Notes: generated by a model from the letters alone, not told the origin. Counted from the stretch's first letter, positions 26,791 through 35,873 are shown. The stretch is 64,000 nt of DNA from Erythrobacter sp. SCSIO 43205 (GCF_019904235.1 NZ_CP063202.1:2914001-2978000), one strand, 5' to 3'. A program made the numbers and translations.

Positions 26791-27248
26791 TTCGCAGCTC
26801 CGTTAGTGGTTCCGTTGCAGCCAGAAGGCAGCTCGAACGGCGGTGGGGCAGCAGGTTCTCGGCCCAGAATTTCGGGAATTTCCACAAGATAGTCTGACCA
26901 GTCGCGGATACCTTCAATCGCGCCAAGATACTGGCCGTTCTGCATGAAGATAAGCGCAGGATAGGCGCGGAAGTGATAGCGGCGTTGCAGAGCGCGTTCA
27001 TCGGCACGCTTGGCCACAATGATGCGAGCGTGACCTTCAAGAGCGCGCTCAAGTTCGGGAAGCACGGCGGCGACATCATCGCTTTCAGCGAGCCGCCAAT
27101 AATCCCCCGCAAGAAACACCATGCTCAAAGGCTCGGACGCCGTTTCAGCGTCGATCTGCTCCATGCTCATCACGGGATAACCGCGCCGTTCGACGACTGC
27201 GCGTAAAACGTCGGACATATCTGCGCGCTCGATTGTTGCTGGATTCAT
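26787..27248 (-). CDS. hupG: HupG, thioredoxin-fold hydrogenase assembly protein
   Basis: This 153-residue protein is related to HyaE/HupG, a thioredoxin-like fold without the CxxC redox pair. The core is LSMVFLAGDYWRLAESDDVAAVLPEL and RYHFRAYPALIFMQNGQYLGAIEGI. The start at 27248 (MNPATIERADM) lies four bases after the hupF stop; upstream codons belong to hupF. HyaE-type proteins bind the small-subunit precursor before Tat export. Confidence 0.85.
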   Translation of the reverse strand: MNPATIERADMSDVLRAVVERRGYPVMSMEQIDAETASEPLSMVFLAGDYWRLAESDDVAAVLPELERALEGHARIIVAKRADERALQRRYHFRAYPALIFMQNGQYLGAIEGIRDWSDYLVEIPEILGREPAAPPPFELPSGCNGTTNGAAK

Positions 27249-27252
27249 TGTA

Positions 27253-27561
27253 CTACCTGTCCCCTCGAAGATGTTCGGGCAATTGCGGCTCTCGATCGAC
27301 GAGATCGGGAAAAGCCGCAGCAATATCTACTTCGCCGCCGCTCATGATTGCTTCGACGGCGCTAATCGCGGAAAGCGCGCGCCGGGCCGAGCCCTCGTCC
27401 ATGCGTTCACGCGCAGCCCCAAGAAATGTCATCAACCATTCGCCCGGCTCGACATCACCGATGAGACGAATGTCAATTTCGTGCTGCTCGCCGCGATAAT
27501 CGCACCGCGCGCGCGCCTCATCAATCTGGTCGATGACTTGCATAGGTTGACCAACGCACAT
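27253..27561 (-). CDS. hupF: HupF, HypC-family chaperone
   Basis: This 102-residue paralogue of HypC begins MCVGQPMQV, so Cys2 is kept. It contains the GEWLMTFLGAARERMD segment typical of HupF/HoxL. It has a C-terminal extension of about 20 residues beyond HypC. In rhizobia HupF stabilises the HupL precursor under oxygen. Its start shares one base with the hupD stop. Confidence 0.92.
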   Translation of the reverse strand: MCVGQPMQVIDQIDEARARCDYRGEQHEIDIRLIGDVEPGEWLMTFLGAARERMDEGSARRALSAISAVEAIMSGGEVDIAAAFPDLVDREPQLPEHLRGDR

Positions 27562-28250
27562 CAGCTGCGCGTCTCGACCTGGCTGACGAGAGCTTCCATC
27601 TCGGCGTCAAAATCCTCTGGCGGGACAAAACCCTGAGCCAGAACGCGGTCATCGCCATGGCGCGGGGCGCTTTCGGCATCTGGACGCTCACCTTCGTAGC
27701 GGTCCATCATCATTTCCAGAGAACCAATGCTCTCCAAGTCGCTTAGCGGTACGTCGCGCAAAACGCCGGTTACGCCAAAGCCTGCAAGATATTCCATCGC
27801 CATAGCGATCGCCGGCTCGATCTTGTCTCGCACTTGTGGCCGGAGCGATCCGCCGTAATCTTCGAGTTCCACGGGCTGGACACCGATTAGCAATTGGTGA
27901 GCAGGCGGTTCGCCCATCATCTCAGCCATCATCAACACTTCTTGAAAGCCCGTCTGGTGCAAGGAAACTTTCTTTGCACCCATGAATTTGGGCACCTCGT
28001 CACCTTCGACACGCTTCATAGTGCCAGGTTCAAGCCCATAGTCGACGGCATCGAACACGATCAGAACGTCTGCTTCACGTACGTTTTGGACAAGATAGAT
28101 ACCTTGCGTCCCGCCATCGATCAGGCGGACGTTTTCAGGGAATGCATAATGGCGGTGCATATGTTCAACCGCCCGCACGCCAAAGCCTTCATCGGCCCAG
28201 AGCAGATTGCCAATTCCCAGAATTAAAACGTTGGGCGCATCCTGCCCCAT
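27561..28250 (-). CDS. hupD: HupD, maturation endopeptidase for the hydrogenase large subunit
   Basis: This M52 protease removes the C-terminal peptide of HupL after nickel insertion. The motif VLILGIGNLLWADEGFGVRAV holds the first Ni-sensing acidic residue; a second comes in VLIVFDAVDYG and a His in KVSLHQTGFQEVL. The start at 28250 (MGQDAPN) is chosen because the motif follows at once and the sigma-54 promoter start lies about 39 bases upstream. A longer frame would read through that promoter. The protein has 229 residues, including an Asp/Glu-rich tail of about 50 residues beyond the usual end. Confidence 0.92.
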   Translation of the reverse strand: MGQDAPNVLILGIGNLLWADEGFGVRAVEHMHRHYAFPENVRLIDGGTQGIYLVQNVREADVLIVFDAVDYGLEPGTMKRVEGDEVPKFMGAKKVSLHQTGFQEVLMMAEMMGEPPAHQLLIGVQPVELEDYGGSLRPQVRDKIEPAIAMAMEYLAGFGVTGVLRDVPLSDLESIGSLEMMMDRYEGERPDAESAPRHGDDRVLAQGFVPPEDFDAEMEALVSQVETRS

Positions 28251-28299
28251 ACCCCATCTCCCGTCACACTTCGTCTGATGCGAAACTTGTGTTGGATAG

Positions 28300-28315
28300 A
28301 GCAGGTAGTGTGCCA
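28300..28315 (-). promoter_or_regulatory. hupD: Sigma-54 (-24/-12) promoter of the hupD-hypF operon
   Basis: The minus strand reads TGGCACACTACCTGCT. GG (28313-28314) and GC (28301-28302) have the exact spacing of the RpoN consensus TGGCACG-N4-TTGCA. The predicted start point is near 28289, leaving a leader of about 39 bases before hupD. Confidence 0.85.
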
Positions 28316-28343
28316 AATAGCCGGCAGGGGACTGATCGGCGGA

Positions 28344-28356
28344 AATCAGCCAATTA
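28344..28356 (+). promoter_or_regulatory. IHF-type site between activator site and promoter
   Basis: AATCAGCCAATTA matches the IHF consensus WATCARNNNNTTR at every defined position. It sits about 30 bases upstream of the -24 element of the hupD promoter, the usual place for an IHF bend that brings a distant NtrC-type activator to sigma-54 polymerase. Confidence 0.65.
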
Positions 28357-28374
28357 CCAAGCCAAGGGAACCGA

Positions 28375-28418
28375 AGTGGTGGTTGAATATATTGCACCTT
28401 GCAAACTTACTTACCACT
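28375..28418. promoter_or_regulatory. Nested palindrome, candidate HoxA binding site (hupD operon)
   Basis: AGTGGT (28375-28380) pairs with ACCACT (28413-28418). Inside it TTGCA-CCT-TGCAA (28392-28404) is a perfect inverted repeat with nearly the same centre. It lies about 80 bases upstream of the -24 element. The 9-mer ACTTACCAC (28409-28417) recurs upstream of hupS. Confidence 0.5.
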
Positions 28419-28462
28419 AAGCTCAAGGACCGCAATCGGGCCACTGATGCTGCATCACGAAA

Positions 28463-28488
28463 AAAGGGCGCGGATCTCCGCGCCCTTT
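28463..28488 (-). terminator. Intrinsic terminator of the hupSLEC operon
   Basis: An AAGGGCGCGGA / TCCGCGCCCTT stem is followed on the minus strand by a run of T residues. It begins 24 bases after the hupC stop and separates the structural operon from the accessory operon. Confidence 0.9.
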
Positions 28489-28511
28489 CCATATTGATAA
28501 GTGACTTGCGC

Positions 28512-29207
28512 CTATTTGCCCGGTTTGTTCTTGAACGCGCGCCAGCCTGAGAACATGGCACTGATGATCGACTGCCGGCTCATTATATCTTCGCGCACGG
28601 CGGCATAGATGTGAACAGTCGCAAAGATCACGATCACCCACATCCCCAAATGGTGCCAGGTGTGCACGTCCTGGCTTTGCCCAAACAATGGGATGACCCA
28701 GCTTGTGAAAAGCGTGTGGATGATGCCCGGGCCCAAGCCTTCGCCATAAAGGGCAAGGCCGGTGACGATCATAAAGATCGACCCCCACACGAACAGGATA
28801 TGCATAGAAAGCTGAGCTAGAGGATTGTGTCCCTCATATTGCTTGGGCTCTTTTTCCAGCATCGCGTACCAGCGCATCTCGTGCCAGACTTCTTTCCAGA
28901 ATGGTTTCTTGGTCACCGGCACAACGAAGATTTCTTTCGCGTGGTCATTACCGACGAATGCCCAGTAAATCCGGAATAAGAAGCCGACCACCATGATCTG
29001 GCCCGCCGCAAAGTGATAGAAACGGATGTAGCCAAACAGATAGTGGTCCGTCGGATCGCCGCTGAGTGAGGGCAGAGGGGATCCGATCAAATATCCGGTT
29101 ACGCACAGAACGACGATCGCAATCGCGTTGACCCAGTGCCAAATCCGAACCGGCGCCTCATAGACATAGATGGACGTCTCAGTGGTGGTAATTCGTTTCT
29201 CGCTCAT
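28512..29207 (-). CDS. hupC: HupC, b-type cytochrome membrane anchor of the uptake hydrogenase
   Basis: This 231-residue membrane protein passes electrons from HupSL to the quinone pool. It begins SIYVYEAPVRIWHWVNAIAIVVLCVTGYLIG, where a heme-ligand His lies at the first helix. Four to five membrane helices follow, with further candidate ligands in RFYHFAAGQIMVVGFLFRI and WHHLGMWVIVIFATVHIYAAV. It is the last gene of hupSLEC, with the terminator just downstream. Having hupE before hupC is less common than hupS-hupL-hupC. Confidence 0.93.
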   Translation of the reverse strand: MSEKRITTTETSIYVYEAPVRIWHWVNAIAIVVLCVTGYLIGSPLPSLSGDPTDHYLFGYIRFYHFAAGQIMVVGFLFRIYWAFVGNDHAKEIFVVPVTKKPFWKEVWHEMRWYAMLEKEPKQYEGHNPLAQLSMHILFVWGSIFMIVTGLALYGEGLGPGIIHTLFTSWVIPLFGQSQDVHTWHHLGMWVIVIFATVHIYAAVREDIMSRQSIISAMFSGWRAFKNKPGK

Positions 29208-29234
29208 GGCCTGCTCCCTCCCCCGTTATTTTTG

Positions 29235-29810
29235 TTAGCCAAGGCTGAGTACGAGACCCGTGCCGCCCAGTCCGAGAGCGGCGATCCAGCGTCCCGCAGG
29301 CGAAGCGAACACAGCAGAACCGAGACGCCATCCAATCAGGTGAAGGACCGCCGAAGACACGAGGAACCCAGCGAAGTATGCAGCCACAGCGGCTGATGCT
29401 TCGGTCCCGTGCGCATGGCCATGCAGCAAAGCGAAAAGAGCAATGAAACCAAGCCCGAGCCGATTGCCGACAAAAGGCGCTGCGAGAAGAAGCAGCGAGA
29501 AGCCGACCAGCGAACCACCAACCCAAGCTTCAAGGGCGGTTCCGGCACCGGTAAAGACACCAATGACTGCGCCAACGAACAAAAAGCCTAGGAATGTGAC
29601 AGGGCCAGAAACAGCCTGTTCCTTGCTACGAGTAGCCGCCCAAAGTCCCACCGCCAGCATGGCGAGAAGGTGGTCAAGACCGACAAATGGGTGGACCAAG
29701 CCATCGCCAAGACCGTGCAAAGCGCCGGTTTCATGAGCCATAGCGGGCGCAGCCGAAACAGCGGTAGCAAGCGCCAGAAGCGAGCCAATTTTACGAAACG
29801 TCATTCTCAT
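29235..29810 (-). CDS. hupE: HupE/UreJ-family nickel transporter
   Basis: This 191-residue protein has an N-terminal signal-like segment (SLLALATAVSAAPAMA), then the family motif HPFVGLDHLLAMLAVG, and six hydrophobic helices. A second His motif, LLHGHAHGTE, is also typical. HupE imports nickel for hydrogenase in rhizobia. Its place inside the structural operon, seven bases from hupL, supports nickel over cobalt. The start may be at 29810 or two codons later. Confidence 0.9.
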   Translation of the reverse strand: MRMTFRKIGSLLALATAVSAAPAMAHETGALHGLGDGLVHPFVGLDHLLAMLAVGLWAATRSKEQAVSGPVTFLGFLFVGAVIGVFTGAGTALEAWVGGSLVGFSLLLLAAPFVGNRLGLGFIALFALLHGHAHGTEASAAVAAYFAGFLVSSAVLHLIGWRLGSAVFASPAGRWIAALGLGGTGLVLSLG

Positions 29811-29816
29811 TACTCC

Positions 29817-31616
29817 TTAGCGCACCTTAACTTCGGCAAGTTCATCGCCGTCCGGTCCCATTACGTGGGTCGAACAGGCAAGGCACGGATCAAAACTGTG
29901 CAGTGTTCGCAGGATCTCCACTGGCTCGTTCGCTCGTTCAACCTTGGTATTCATCAATGACGCTTCGAACGCGCCGATGTTACCTTCGTTATCACGCGGC
30001 GAGCCATTCCATGTCGTTGGAACGACGCATTGGTAATTCTCGATCTTGCCGTCTTTGATCTTGATCCAGTGCGCCAGCGCCCCACGCGGTGCTTCGGTGT
30101 AACCAACGCCTTTGACCTCGCTTGGCCAAGTCGACGGATCGAACTTTTCAGTATTGGCTGTCGCTACATCGCCTGCTTTGACGTTGGCGATCAATTTATC
30201 GACGAAATACATCTGCTTTTCAGCCGCCCATTCCGCCTCAAGAGCGCGCGCAGCCGTACGACCCAAGGTCGAGAACAGAGCATCAATCGGAACGTTCAGG
30301 TCGGTCAGGAACTTGTCCGTCTGACCTTTGAACTCTTCATGCCCCTGCATATAGCCGATGACATAGCGAGCGAGCGGCCCGACCTCCATCGCGTGACCTT
30401 TCCAGCGCGGAGCCTTGATCCAGCTATATTTCGCGCTTTCATCGATCTGCTCAATGGCTGTGCGCTCACCCTTGGTCGCAAGGCCGAGCTCGTAGTTTGG
30501 CTCAGTGATGCCGTCCCATGGGTGCAGGCCTTTTTTCTCGTCCGGGTATTTGTACCAGCTATGCGGCACAAATTCCTGAATCTCGTCCGGGTCGCGCACA
30601 TCGACCGGATGCACTTCGGAAAGCTTGCCGTTGATGATCGCACCGTGCGGCATCATCATGCTTTCCGGGCTGTAATCGTTCGCGCGCTCTGGAATGTCGC
30701 CATATGCGAGCAGCGCCTTATTCGACAGACCGCCGCCATAGAGCCAGTCTTTGTAGAAGCTGCCGATTGCGAGCACATCAGGTGTGTAAACGTTTTTGCA
30801 GAAATCAATGCACTTCTGCGTCACGCTTTTCACAAAGTTCAGTGAGACCATGTTCACCGGCGCGCCAGCCGCCATGTCGCCGTCAATGTTGATTGCGCAA
30901 GGAACGCCGCCAACCAGCCAGTTCGGGTGAATATCCTTACCACCAAAGATCGTGCGAACCGTCATGATTTCTTTTTGAAAATCAAGAGCTTCGAGGTAGT
31001 GGGTGACTGCCATAAGATCGGCTTCTGGTGGAAGCAGATAGGCCGGATTGGTCCAGTAACCGTTTTTGAACGGCCCCAATTGACCACTTTCAATAAACTT
31101 GCGCAGACGCGTCTGGATGTCGCGGAAATAGCCAGGCGAGCTGTTTGGATGGCTCGGGCTGACCTTTTGCTGCAACTCACTGGTCGCCTTTGGATCGGCC
31201 TTGAGCGCATTAACCGGGTTCACCCAGTCGAGCGCGTGCAAGTGATAGAAGTGCACGAGGTGATCGTGAACCTGCAAAGACAACTGCATAATGTTACGGA
31301 TGCAGTTGGCATTGTCGGGAATTTCAATCTTGAGCGCATCTTCGACTGCACGCACTGACGTCAGAGCGTGAGTGCCGGTGCAAACGCCGCAAATGCGTTG
31401 GGTAAATGCCCACGCATCGCGCGGATCGCGGCCCTTGAGGATCACCTCCAGACCGCGCCACATCGTGCCGGTAGAGACCGCATTGCGGATCACATTGTTG
31501 CTGTCGAGATTAACCTCACAGCGCATATGACCTTCAATCCGGGTAACAGGATCGACAACAACACGCTTACCGCTTGTGTCGAGGGTATAGCCATTTGGCG
31601 TTGCAACAGTCGCCAT
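29817..31616 (-). CDS. hupL: HupL, uptake [NiFe] hydrogenase large subunit
   Basis: This is the catalytic subunit of a periplasm-facing group 1 hydrogenase (H2 oxidation). It starts with [17 protein letters not shown], has the first Ni cysteine pair [11 protein letters not shown] (about residues 75-85), and the second pair in DPCLACSTH (residues 576-584). A 15-residue tail, [15 protein letters not shown], follows the conserved His and should be cut off by HupD. It has 599 residues and carries no signal of its own; it is exported with HupS by the Tat route. It lies two bases downstream of hupS. Confidence 0.97.
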   Translation of the reverse strand: MATVATPNGYTLDTSGKRVVVDPVTRIEGHMRCEVNLDSNNVIRNAVSTGTMWRGLEVILKGRDPRDAWAFTQRICGVCTGTHALTSVRAVEDALKIEIPDNANCIRNIMQLSLQVHDHLVHFYHLHALDWVNPVNALKADPKATSELQQKVSPSHPNSSPGYFRDIQTRLRKFIESGQLGPFKNGYWTNPAYLLPPEADLMAVTHYLEALDFQKEIMTVRTIFGGKDIHPNWLVGGVPCAINIDGDMAAGAPVNMVSLNFVKSVTQKCIDFCKNVYTPDVLAIGSFYKDWLYGGGLSNKALLAYGDIPERANDYSPESMMMPHGAIINGKLSEVHPVDVRDPDEIQEFVPHSWYKYPDEKKGLHPWDGITEPNYELGLATKGERTAIEQIDESAKYSWIKAPRWKGHAMEVGPLARYVIGYMQGHEEFKGQTDKFLTDLNVPIDALFSTLGRTAARALEAEWAAEKQMYFVDKLIANVKAGDVATANTEKFDPSTWPSEVKGVGYTEAPRGALAHWIKIKDGKIENYQCVVPTTWNGSPRDNEGNIGAFEASLMNTKVERANEPVEILRTLHSFDPCLACSTHVMGPDGDELAEVKVR

Positions 31617-31618
31617 TA

Positions 31619-32755
31619 TCAGGCCTCCTCTTTGTGTGTGGGTGTTGTGGTGTCATCGACACTCGATGCATCATCAGCAGTCGCCGATTGGTTTGAGCGC
31701 GCTCGCTTAACCGCGCTTGCCGCTGCGTGGGCGATTACACCGCCGCCTACCACCGCGGCAGCTGTGCCGCCGATTTCGTCTGCGTCAGCTTCAATACCAA
31801 AGCCATGAATATCGGTCAGACGATCGTAGAAGCCGCCCTTGTCCCAGAAGCCATCTTCCGAACAGCCGATACAGCCGTGACCCGCCTGAATTGGGAAGGA
31901 AAGGCCACCGTTCCAACGCACCGTCGAACAGGCGTTATAGGTGGTCGGACCTTTGCAACCGACTTTATAAAGACAGTACCCTTTGCGCGCGCCCTCATCG
32001 TCGAACTCTTCAACGAATTGGCCTGCATCAAAGTGCGGACGACGATAGCATTTGTCGTGGATACGCTGTGAGTAGAACATTTTGGGCCGGCCCTGATTGT
32101 CAAGCTCAGGGAAACGGTCAAAAGTCAGGATGTAGCTGATAACGCCAGTCATGACCTCGGCAATCGGCGGACAGCCAGGCACTTTGATGATGGGCTTATC
32201 AGCAAGGCCGGGAACCTTGTGAACAGGCGTCGCCTGAGTGGGGTTAGGACGCGCGGCCTGAACACAGCCCCAGCTGGCACAGCTACCCCAGCTGATGATG
32301 GCCTTACAGTGATCTGCTGCGTGCTTAAGCTGCTCGACGAAAGGACGGCCAGCAATAATACAGCTCATCCCGTCCTGATCGAGAGGTGGGTTCCCCTCAA
32401 CCGCAAGGATGAAATTGCCGTCGTATTTCTCAATCGTCTCTTCGATGATCGCTTCAGCTTGCTCACCCGCCGCAGCCATGATGGTGTCATCATAGTCGAG
32501 ACTGATCATCGACAGGATCACGTCTTTGGCAAGTGGGTGGGCAGAACGGATGAAGCTTTCCGAACAACAAGTACACTCAAGACCATGGAGCCACAGCACC
32601 GGAATGCGCGGCTTTGTTTCCATCGCTGTTTGAATTTCTTGAGCATAGGCAGGGCTCAGACCCAGGGCGGCTGCGGTTAAGCTGCAAAACTTGTTGAAGC
32701 TGCGGCGGGTGATCCCCTGCCTGCGCATTACGTCATAAAATGTTTCGATCGCCAT
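31619..32755 (-). CDS. hupS: HupS, uptake [NiFe] hydrogenase small subunit, oxygen-tolerant type
   Basis: This FeS subunit has a Tat signal (ITRRSFNKF, residues 15-23, with a probable cut after AYA near residue 38). The start at 32755 has a GGAAGGGG ribosome site upstream; an earlier start would lie before the predicted transcript start. The proximal cluster has six cysteines. ECTCCSES gives Cys61, 63 and 64; SCASWGC gives Cys159 and 164; VPGCPP gives Cys195. The two extra ones (63, 164) are the mark of the 4Fe-3S cluster in oxygen-tolerant group 1d enzymes. A C-terminal hydrophobic helix ([19 protein letters not shown]) anchors it to HupC. It has 378 residues. Confidence 0.97.
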   Translation of the reverse strand: MAIETFYDVMRRQGITRRSFNKFCSLTAAALGLSPAYAQEIQTAMETKPRIPVLWLHGLECTCCSESFIRSAHPLAKDVILSMISLDYDDTIMAAAGEQAEAIIEETIEKYDGNFILAVEGNPPLDQDGMSCIIAGRPFVEQLKHAADHCKAIISWGSCASWGCVQAARPNPTQATPVHKVPGLADKPIIKVPGCPPIAEVMTGVISYILTFDRFPELDNQGRPKMFYSQRIHDKCYRRPHFDAGQFVEEFDDEGARKGYCLYKVGCKGPTTYNACSTVRWNGGLSFPIQAGHGCIGCSEDGFWDKGGFYDRLTDIHGFGIEADADEIGGTAAAVVGGGVIAHAAASAVKRARSNQSATADDASSVDDTTTPTHKEEA

Positions 32756-32814
32756 CCAGCGGACCCCTTCCCCAATCGGTGTTACGAGCCTTTGGGCTCT
32801 TAGCGACAAGAGGC

Positions 32815-32830
32815 TGCAATAGGCGTGCCA
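32815..32830 (-). promoter_or_regulatory. hupS: Sigma-54 (-24/-12) promoter of hupSLEC
   Basis: The minus strand reads TGGCACGCCTATTGCA, a perfect match to the RpoN consensus TGGCACG-N4-TTGCA. GG is at 32828-32829 and GC at 32816-32817. The predicted start point near 32803 gives a leader of about 48 bases. Confidence 0.93.
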
Positions 32831-32850
32831 AGCCGGTGCAATGGCTATCT

Positions 32851-32895
32851 CACTTCCTACACAGCGTGAGTGGGCACCCTGTGGGGTGGTAAGTG
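32851..32895. promoter_or_regulatory. Imperfect inverted repeat, candidate HoxA site (hupS)
   Basis: CACTTCCTAC (32851-32860) and GTGGTAAGTG (32886-32895) are inverted copies matching at 8 of 10 positions. The right arm contains ACTTACCAC on the minus strand, the same 9-mer as upstream of hupD. It lies about 45 bases upstream of the -24 element. Confidence 0.45.
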
Positions 32896-32952
32896 AAGTT
32901 CCTATTTGGAAAGTGCGCTACATGGCGCTGACCCAACCGCTTTGCGATAAGG

Positions 32953-34791
32953 TCAAAGGAAAAAGTCATCCAAATCGGAATCGTCTTCATCGTGCGTGGA
33001 GGCAGACGGGTCGCCATTTGCAGTCCCGTCCTCGCCACCGAAATCGTCGAACGCGTCGAATTCCTCGAACTCGTCAAGCGCTTCACTTTGCGCTGGCCTT
33101 TCCACTTCAGCGGCGGTTGCCGATTGCACCATTCCGGGCATCAGGAATTGGGAGTGGATCGCGCGTTCGTCGGCCATGGTGTAAATCTTGCCCATGGTGT
33201 CCAAGAAATTTTCAAGAAGATGGGAAGACGTAACCGCCTCTTCGGGACACCAGGGTTGCTCGCTTGTTAATTCATTCCTTATGCGGTCCATCTCGCCCGA
33301 CAATTCCTGGCACGATTCCAGCAGATCCGTCGCGTGCTGCAATATTGGCATGATCGTACCAGCAACATCACTTGCAATCTTCATCGACTTTTCAGTCTGT
33401 TCTGCACTTTCGCGAATGGTCTGAAGCGAGCGTGACAACATACCGCCCACACCTGTGGAACCTTCCCGAACCATCTCCTTCATCCGAGTTGCAACGTCCA
33501 GAAGCTCGCTCTCGACAAGCCCCATTGCATCAACGAGCTTGTTCAGGTTTTCGGAACGGTCGCGAATTTCGTTGGCTACAACCTTGATCGGCGGACCAGC
33601 CGGACCGGCCTGGCGGGCTTGAAGGGACACGTTGATTGCCATGTCCTGCACCTCAACCCGAAGAGCGCCGATGACTTTGGCCCGCTCGGCTATATCAGCC
33701 ACAATGTCAGCGATAAGTTCCATGGTTGATCGGGCGTGATTGTCGGCGCGATCCAGTCTCTCGGTTATCCTGGCAGCTTGCTCGATGCCTTTTTCAAGAC
33801 CCCGTAAGAATATACCGCCATCCGCGTCGTCGGGATTATGTGTCGAGGAAGCGAAGAAGTCGGTCAACTGCCTGGAGGACGGCTGAAGATTGTGAACCGC
33901 CGACAGAAGCGAGCGAAGGTCGGCCTCAAACTCTTTCTGCGTCGCCTCGGTAAGAGCGTGCAAAAGCGCCATAGCATGGCCACGAATTTTCTTGGCATCG
34001 TCCGGATCGGAAACATTGCTGGCTTCTATCACCTCAAGTCCCGTCAAGACGTGTTCGAGCCGCTGCCGCGCCCTGTCGCCGACCTGAATGGCGCAGATGG
34101 CTGCCCCAATTTCCTGCTGCACTGCCTGCGCTATCTCGCCGGTTGCATGGGCCAGTTTGGAGAGTTGATATTGGTATTTACCCAATGCCTCCACATCGGC
34201 GACCAGCTTTTCGGGAACTTGCGGCACAACCGAACCACATTCGCGCGCCAGGCTTTGATCGTTTGCAGATAGAGTCTCAAGGCTTTGCTCAAGCCTATTC
34301 AATGGCTCATCAAAGCCGCTGACCACCTCCTCACCGTTGGAAAGCTTGGCAGCGATATTATCGACAAATGCGATAAACTTGGGTTCTCCAGACGCAGCAA
34401 TCTTGATGTTTACGCCGTAGAATCGAAGCATTTTCAGCAAGCGCAAGACATTGGACGACAGATCGCGCAATTGTTTGCTGGCTATTGGCAGTCTTGCCGA
34501 TTCATACTCACGAAGTTCGATGTGGCGAGGAACTGCGTACATGGCCTCAGCTGCGGATATGATATTGGCCTCGGCCTCCTTCATCGCGCCGTCGTCGAAG
34601 GCGCCGACGACATCCTTCAGCGCCTTGATGATTTCGTCAAAAGCCTGGGCAGCTTCGCCTAATGACGAACCCACATCATCAAACCTGCTCGCCAACGCCG
34701 CGATCAGAGCTGAAAGCTGTTCACGCGGCAATTCCGCTACGTCTAAGATCGGGCTGATGTCGCCAGAAAATTCGTCTGAGGGCAGTTCCAT
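32953..34791 (-). CDS. Divergent chemoreceptor-like protein with CheZ-like DxxxQ motif
   Basis: This 611-residue, mostly helical cytosolic protein has no membrane span. Residues about 378-412 (VEVQDMAINVSLQAR, then GPPIKVVANEIRDRSENL) resemble the hairpin tip of methyl-accepting chemotaxis proteins, but the conserved tip residues are mostly changed. IQVGDRARQRLEHV (residues 235-248) carries D239-x3-Q243, the spacing of the catalytic pair in CheZ-type CheY phosphatases. The C-terminal tail is acidic with repeated Phe (EFEEF at 573-577, AFDDF at 579-583). It is the last gene of the chemotaxis operon, two bases after cheB. Receptor, adaptor or phosphatase roles are all possible. Confidence 0.6.
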   Translation of the reverse strand: MELPSDEFSGDISPILDVAELPREQLSALIAALASRFDDVGSSLGEAAQAFDEIIKALKDVVGAFDDGAMKEAEANIISAAEAMYAVPRHIELREYESARLPIASKQLRDLSSNVLRLLKMLRFYGVNIKIAASGEPKFIAFVDNIAAKLSNGEEVVSGFDEPLNRLEQSLETLSANDQSLARECGSVVPQVPEKLVADVEALGKYQYQLSKLAHATGEIAQAVQQEIGAAICAIQVGDRARQRLEHVLTGLEVIEASNVSDPDDAKKIRGHAMALLHALTEATQKEFEADLRSLLSAVHNLQPSSRQLTDFFASSTHNPDDADGGIFLRGLEKGIEQAARITERLDRADNHARSTMELIADIVADIAERAKVIGALRVEVQDMAINVSLQARQAGPAGPPIKVVANEIRDRSENLNKLVDAMGLVESELLDVATRMKEMVREGSTGVGGMLSRSLQTIRESAEQTEKSMKIASDVAGTIMPILQHATDLLESCQELSGEMDRIRNELTSEQPWCPEEAVTSSHLLENFLDTMGKIYTMADERAIHSQFLMPGMVQSATAAEVERPAQSEALDEFEEFDAFDDFGGEDGTANGDPSASTHDEDDSDLDDFFL

Positions 34792-34793
34792 CT

Positions 34794-35873
34794 TTAACGC
34801 ACCGTCGCTCTGACCAACTCGCGCGCAATGCTCCCCAGCGGCACGATCCTCTCGGCTGCACCGCGGGCGATTGCCTCCTTGGGCATACCGAAAACGACAG
34901 AGGTCGCTTCATCCTGAGCGATCGTGCGCGCACCGGCTTCTTTCATTTCCAGCAAGCCGCGCGCACCATCATCACCCATGCCAGTCATGATAACGCCAAC
35001 CGCATTAGAGCCCGCAGAGCGCGCCGCGGAACGGAACAACACGTCAACCGATGGGCGATGACGAGACACCAAAGGACCTTCGCGAACCGAGACGACATAC
35101 CGTGCGCCTTGTCGATCAAGCAGGGTGTGTCGCCCTCCAGGCGCAATAAGAACGTGGCCGCGCATGACGGTATCGCCGTTTTCGGCTTCTTTGACGCTCA
35201 CCTGACACAAGGTGTTTAGGCGCCGAGCGAAAGCCTTTGTGAATTTCTCCGGCATATGCTGCACAATCACGATACCAGGTGCATTGGCTGGCAGCGCTTC
35301 CAACACAGTCCGCAGCGCTTCAGTGCCCCCAGTGGATGCGCCGATACAAACGACCATCTCGGTCGTGCGGCTCATCGCCTTGCCGGTGGGTGGAGGCAAC
35401 ATGGCGTCAGCGGTAAGTTTCTTCTCCACCTCGCTTGATGGACTTTTGGCTTTGAGCTCAGACACGCGCGCCTTGGCCGCAGCCTTTACTGTCTGACGGA
35501 TCATTTCGCGCGCTTCGATGAGGTGATCAGCGACCCCCATCGGCGGCTTCAAGATGACATCCACTGCGCCCGCTTCGAGCGCCTGCATCAAGGTTTCCGT
35601 CCCTTCCTCGGTAAGTGAAGAGCACATGACCACCGGGACCGGGCATTGCTGCATGAGCTTGCGCAAAAAGGTGATGCCGTCCATCCGTGGCATTTCCACG
35701 TCTAGAGTGATCACATCAGGCACTTCCTGCTGGATGTAACGCGCTGCCGCGAATGGATCTGCGGCGGTTGCGATCACTTCGATCTCGGAATCCTGCTCGA
35801 GAACTTCCTTCATCGCCTGACGAACGCTTGCGCTGTCATCCACGACAAGGACACGGATTTTGCCTGAGGCCAT
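34794..35873 (-). CDS. cheB: CheB, chemoreceptor methylesterase/deamidase
   Basis: This 359-residue protein has a receiver domain ([14 protein letters not shown]; phospho-Asp in [13 protein letters not shown]), then a linker, then the methylesterase domain. Catalytic residues are visible as Ser in [12 protein letters not shown], His in [10 protein letters not shown] and Asp in [12 protein letters not shown]. It removes methyl groups from receptors, opposing CheR. It starts five bases after the cheR stop. Confidence 0.95.
   Translation of the reverse strand: MASGKIRVLVVDDSASVRQAMKEVLEQDSEIEVIATAADPFAAARYIQQEVPDVITLDVEMPRMDGITFLRKLMQQCPVPVVMCSSLTEEGTETLMQALEAGAVDVILKPPMGVADHLIEAREMIRQTVKAAAKARVSELKAKSPSSEVEKKLTADAMLPPPTGKAMSRTTEMVVCIGASTGGTEALRTVLEALPANAPGIVIVQHMPEKFTKAFARRLNTLCQVSVKEAENGDTVMRGHVLIAPGGRHTLLDRQGARYVVSVREGPLVSRHRPSVDVLFRSAARSAGSNAVGVIMTGMGDDGARGLLEMKEAGARTIAQDEATSVVFGMPKEAIARGAAERIVPLGSIARELVRATVR

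Noticed and set aside
32756..32809. Upstream start for HupS
   Set aside because: The extension begins at or before the predicted sigma-54 transcript start and adds residues ahead of a normal Tat signal.
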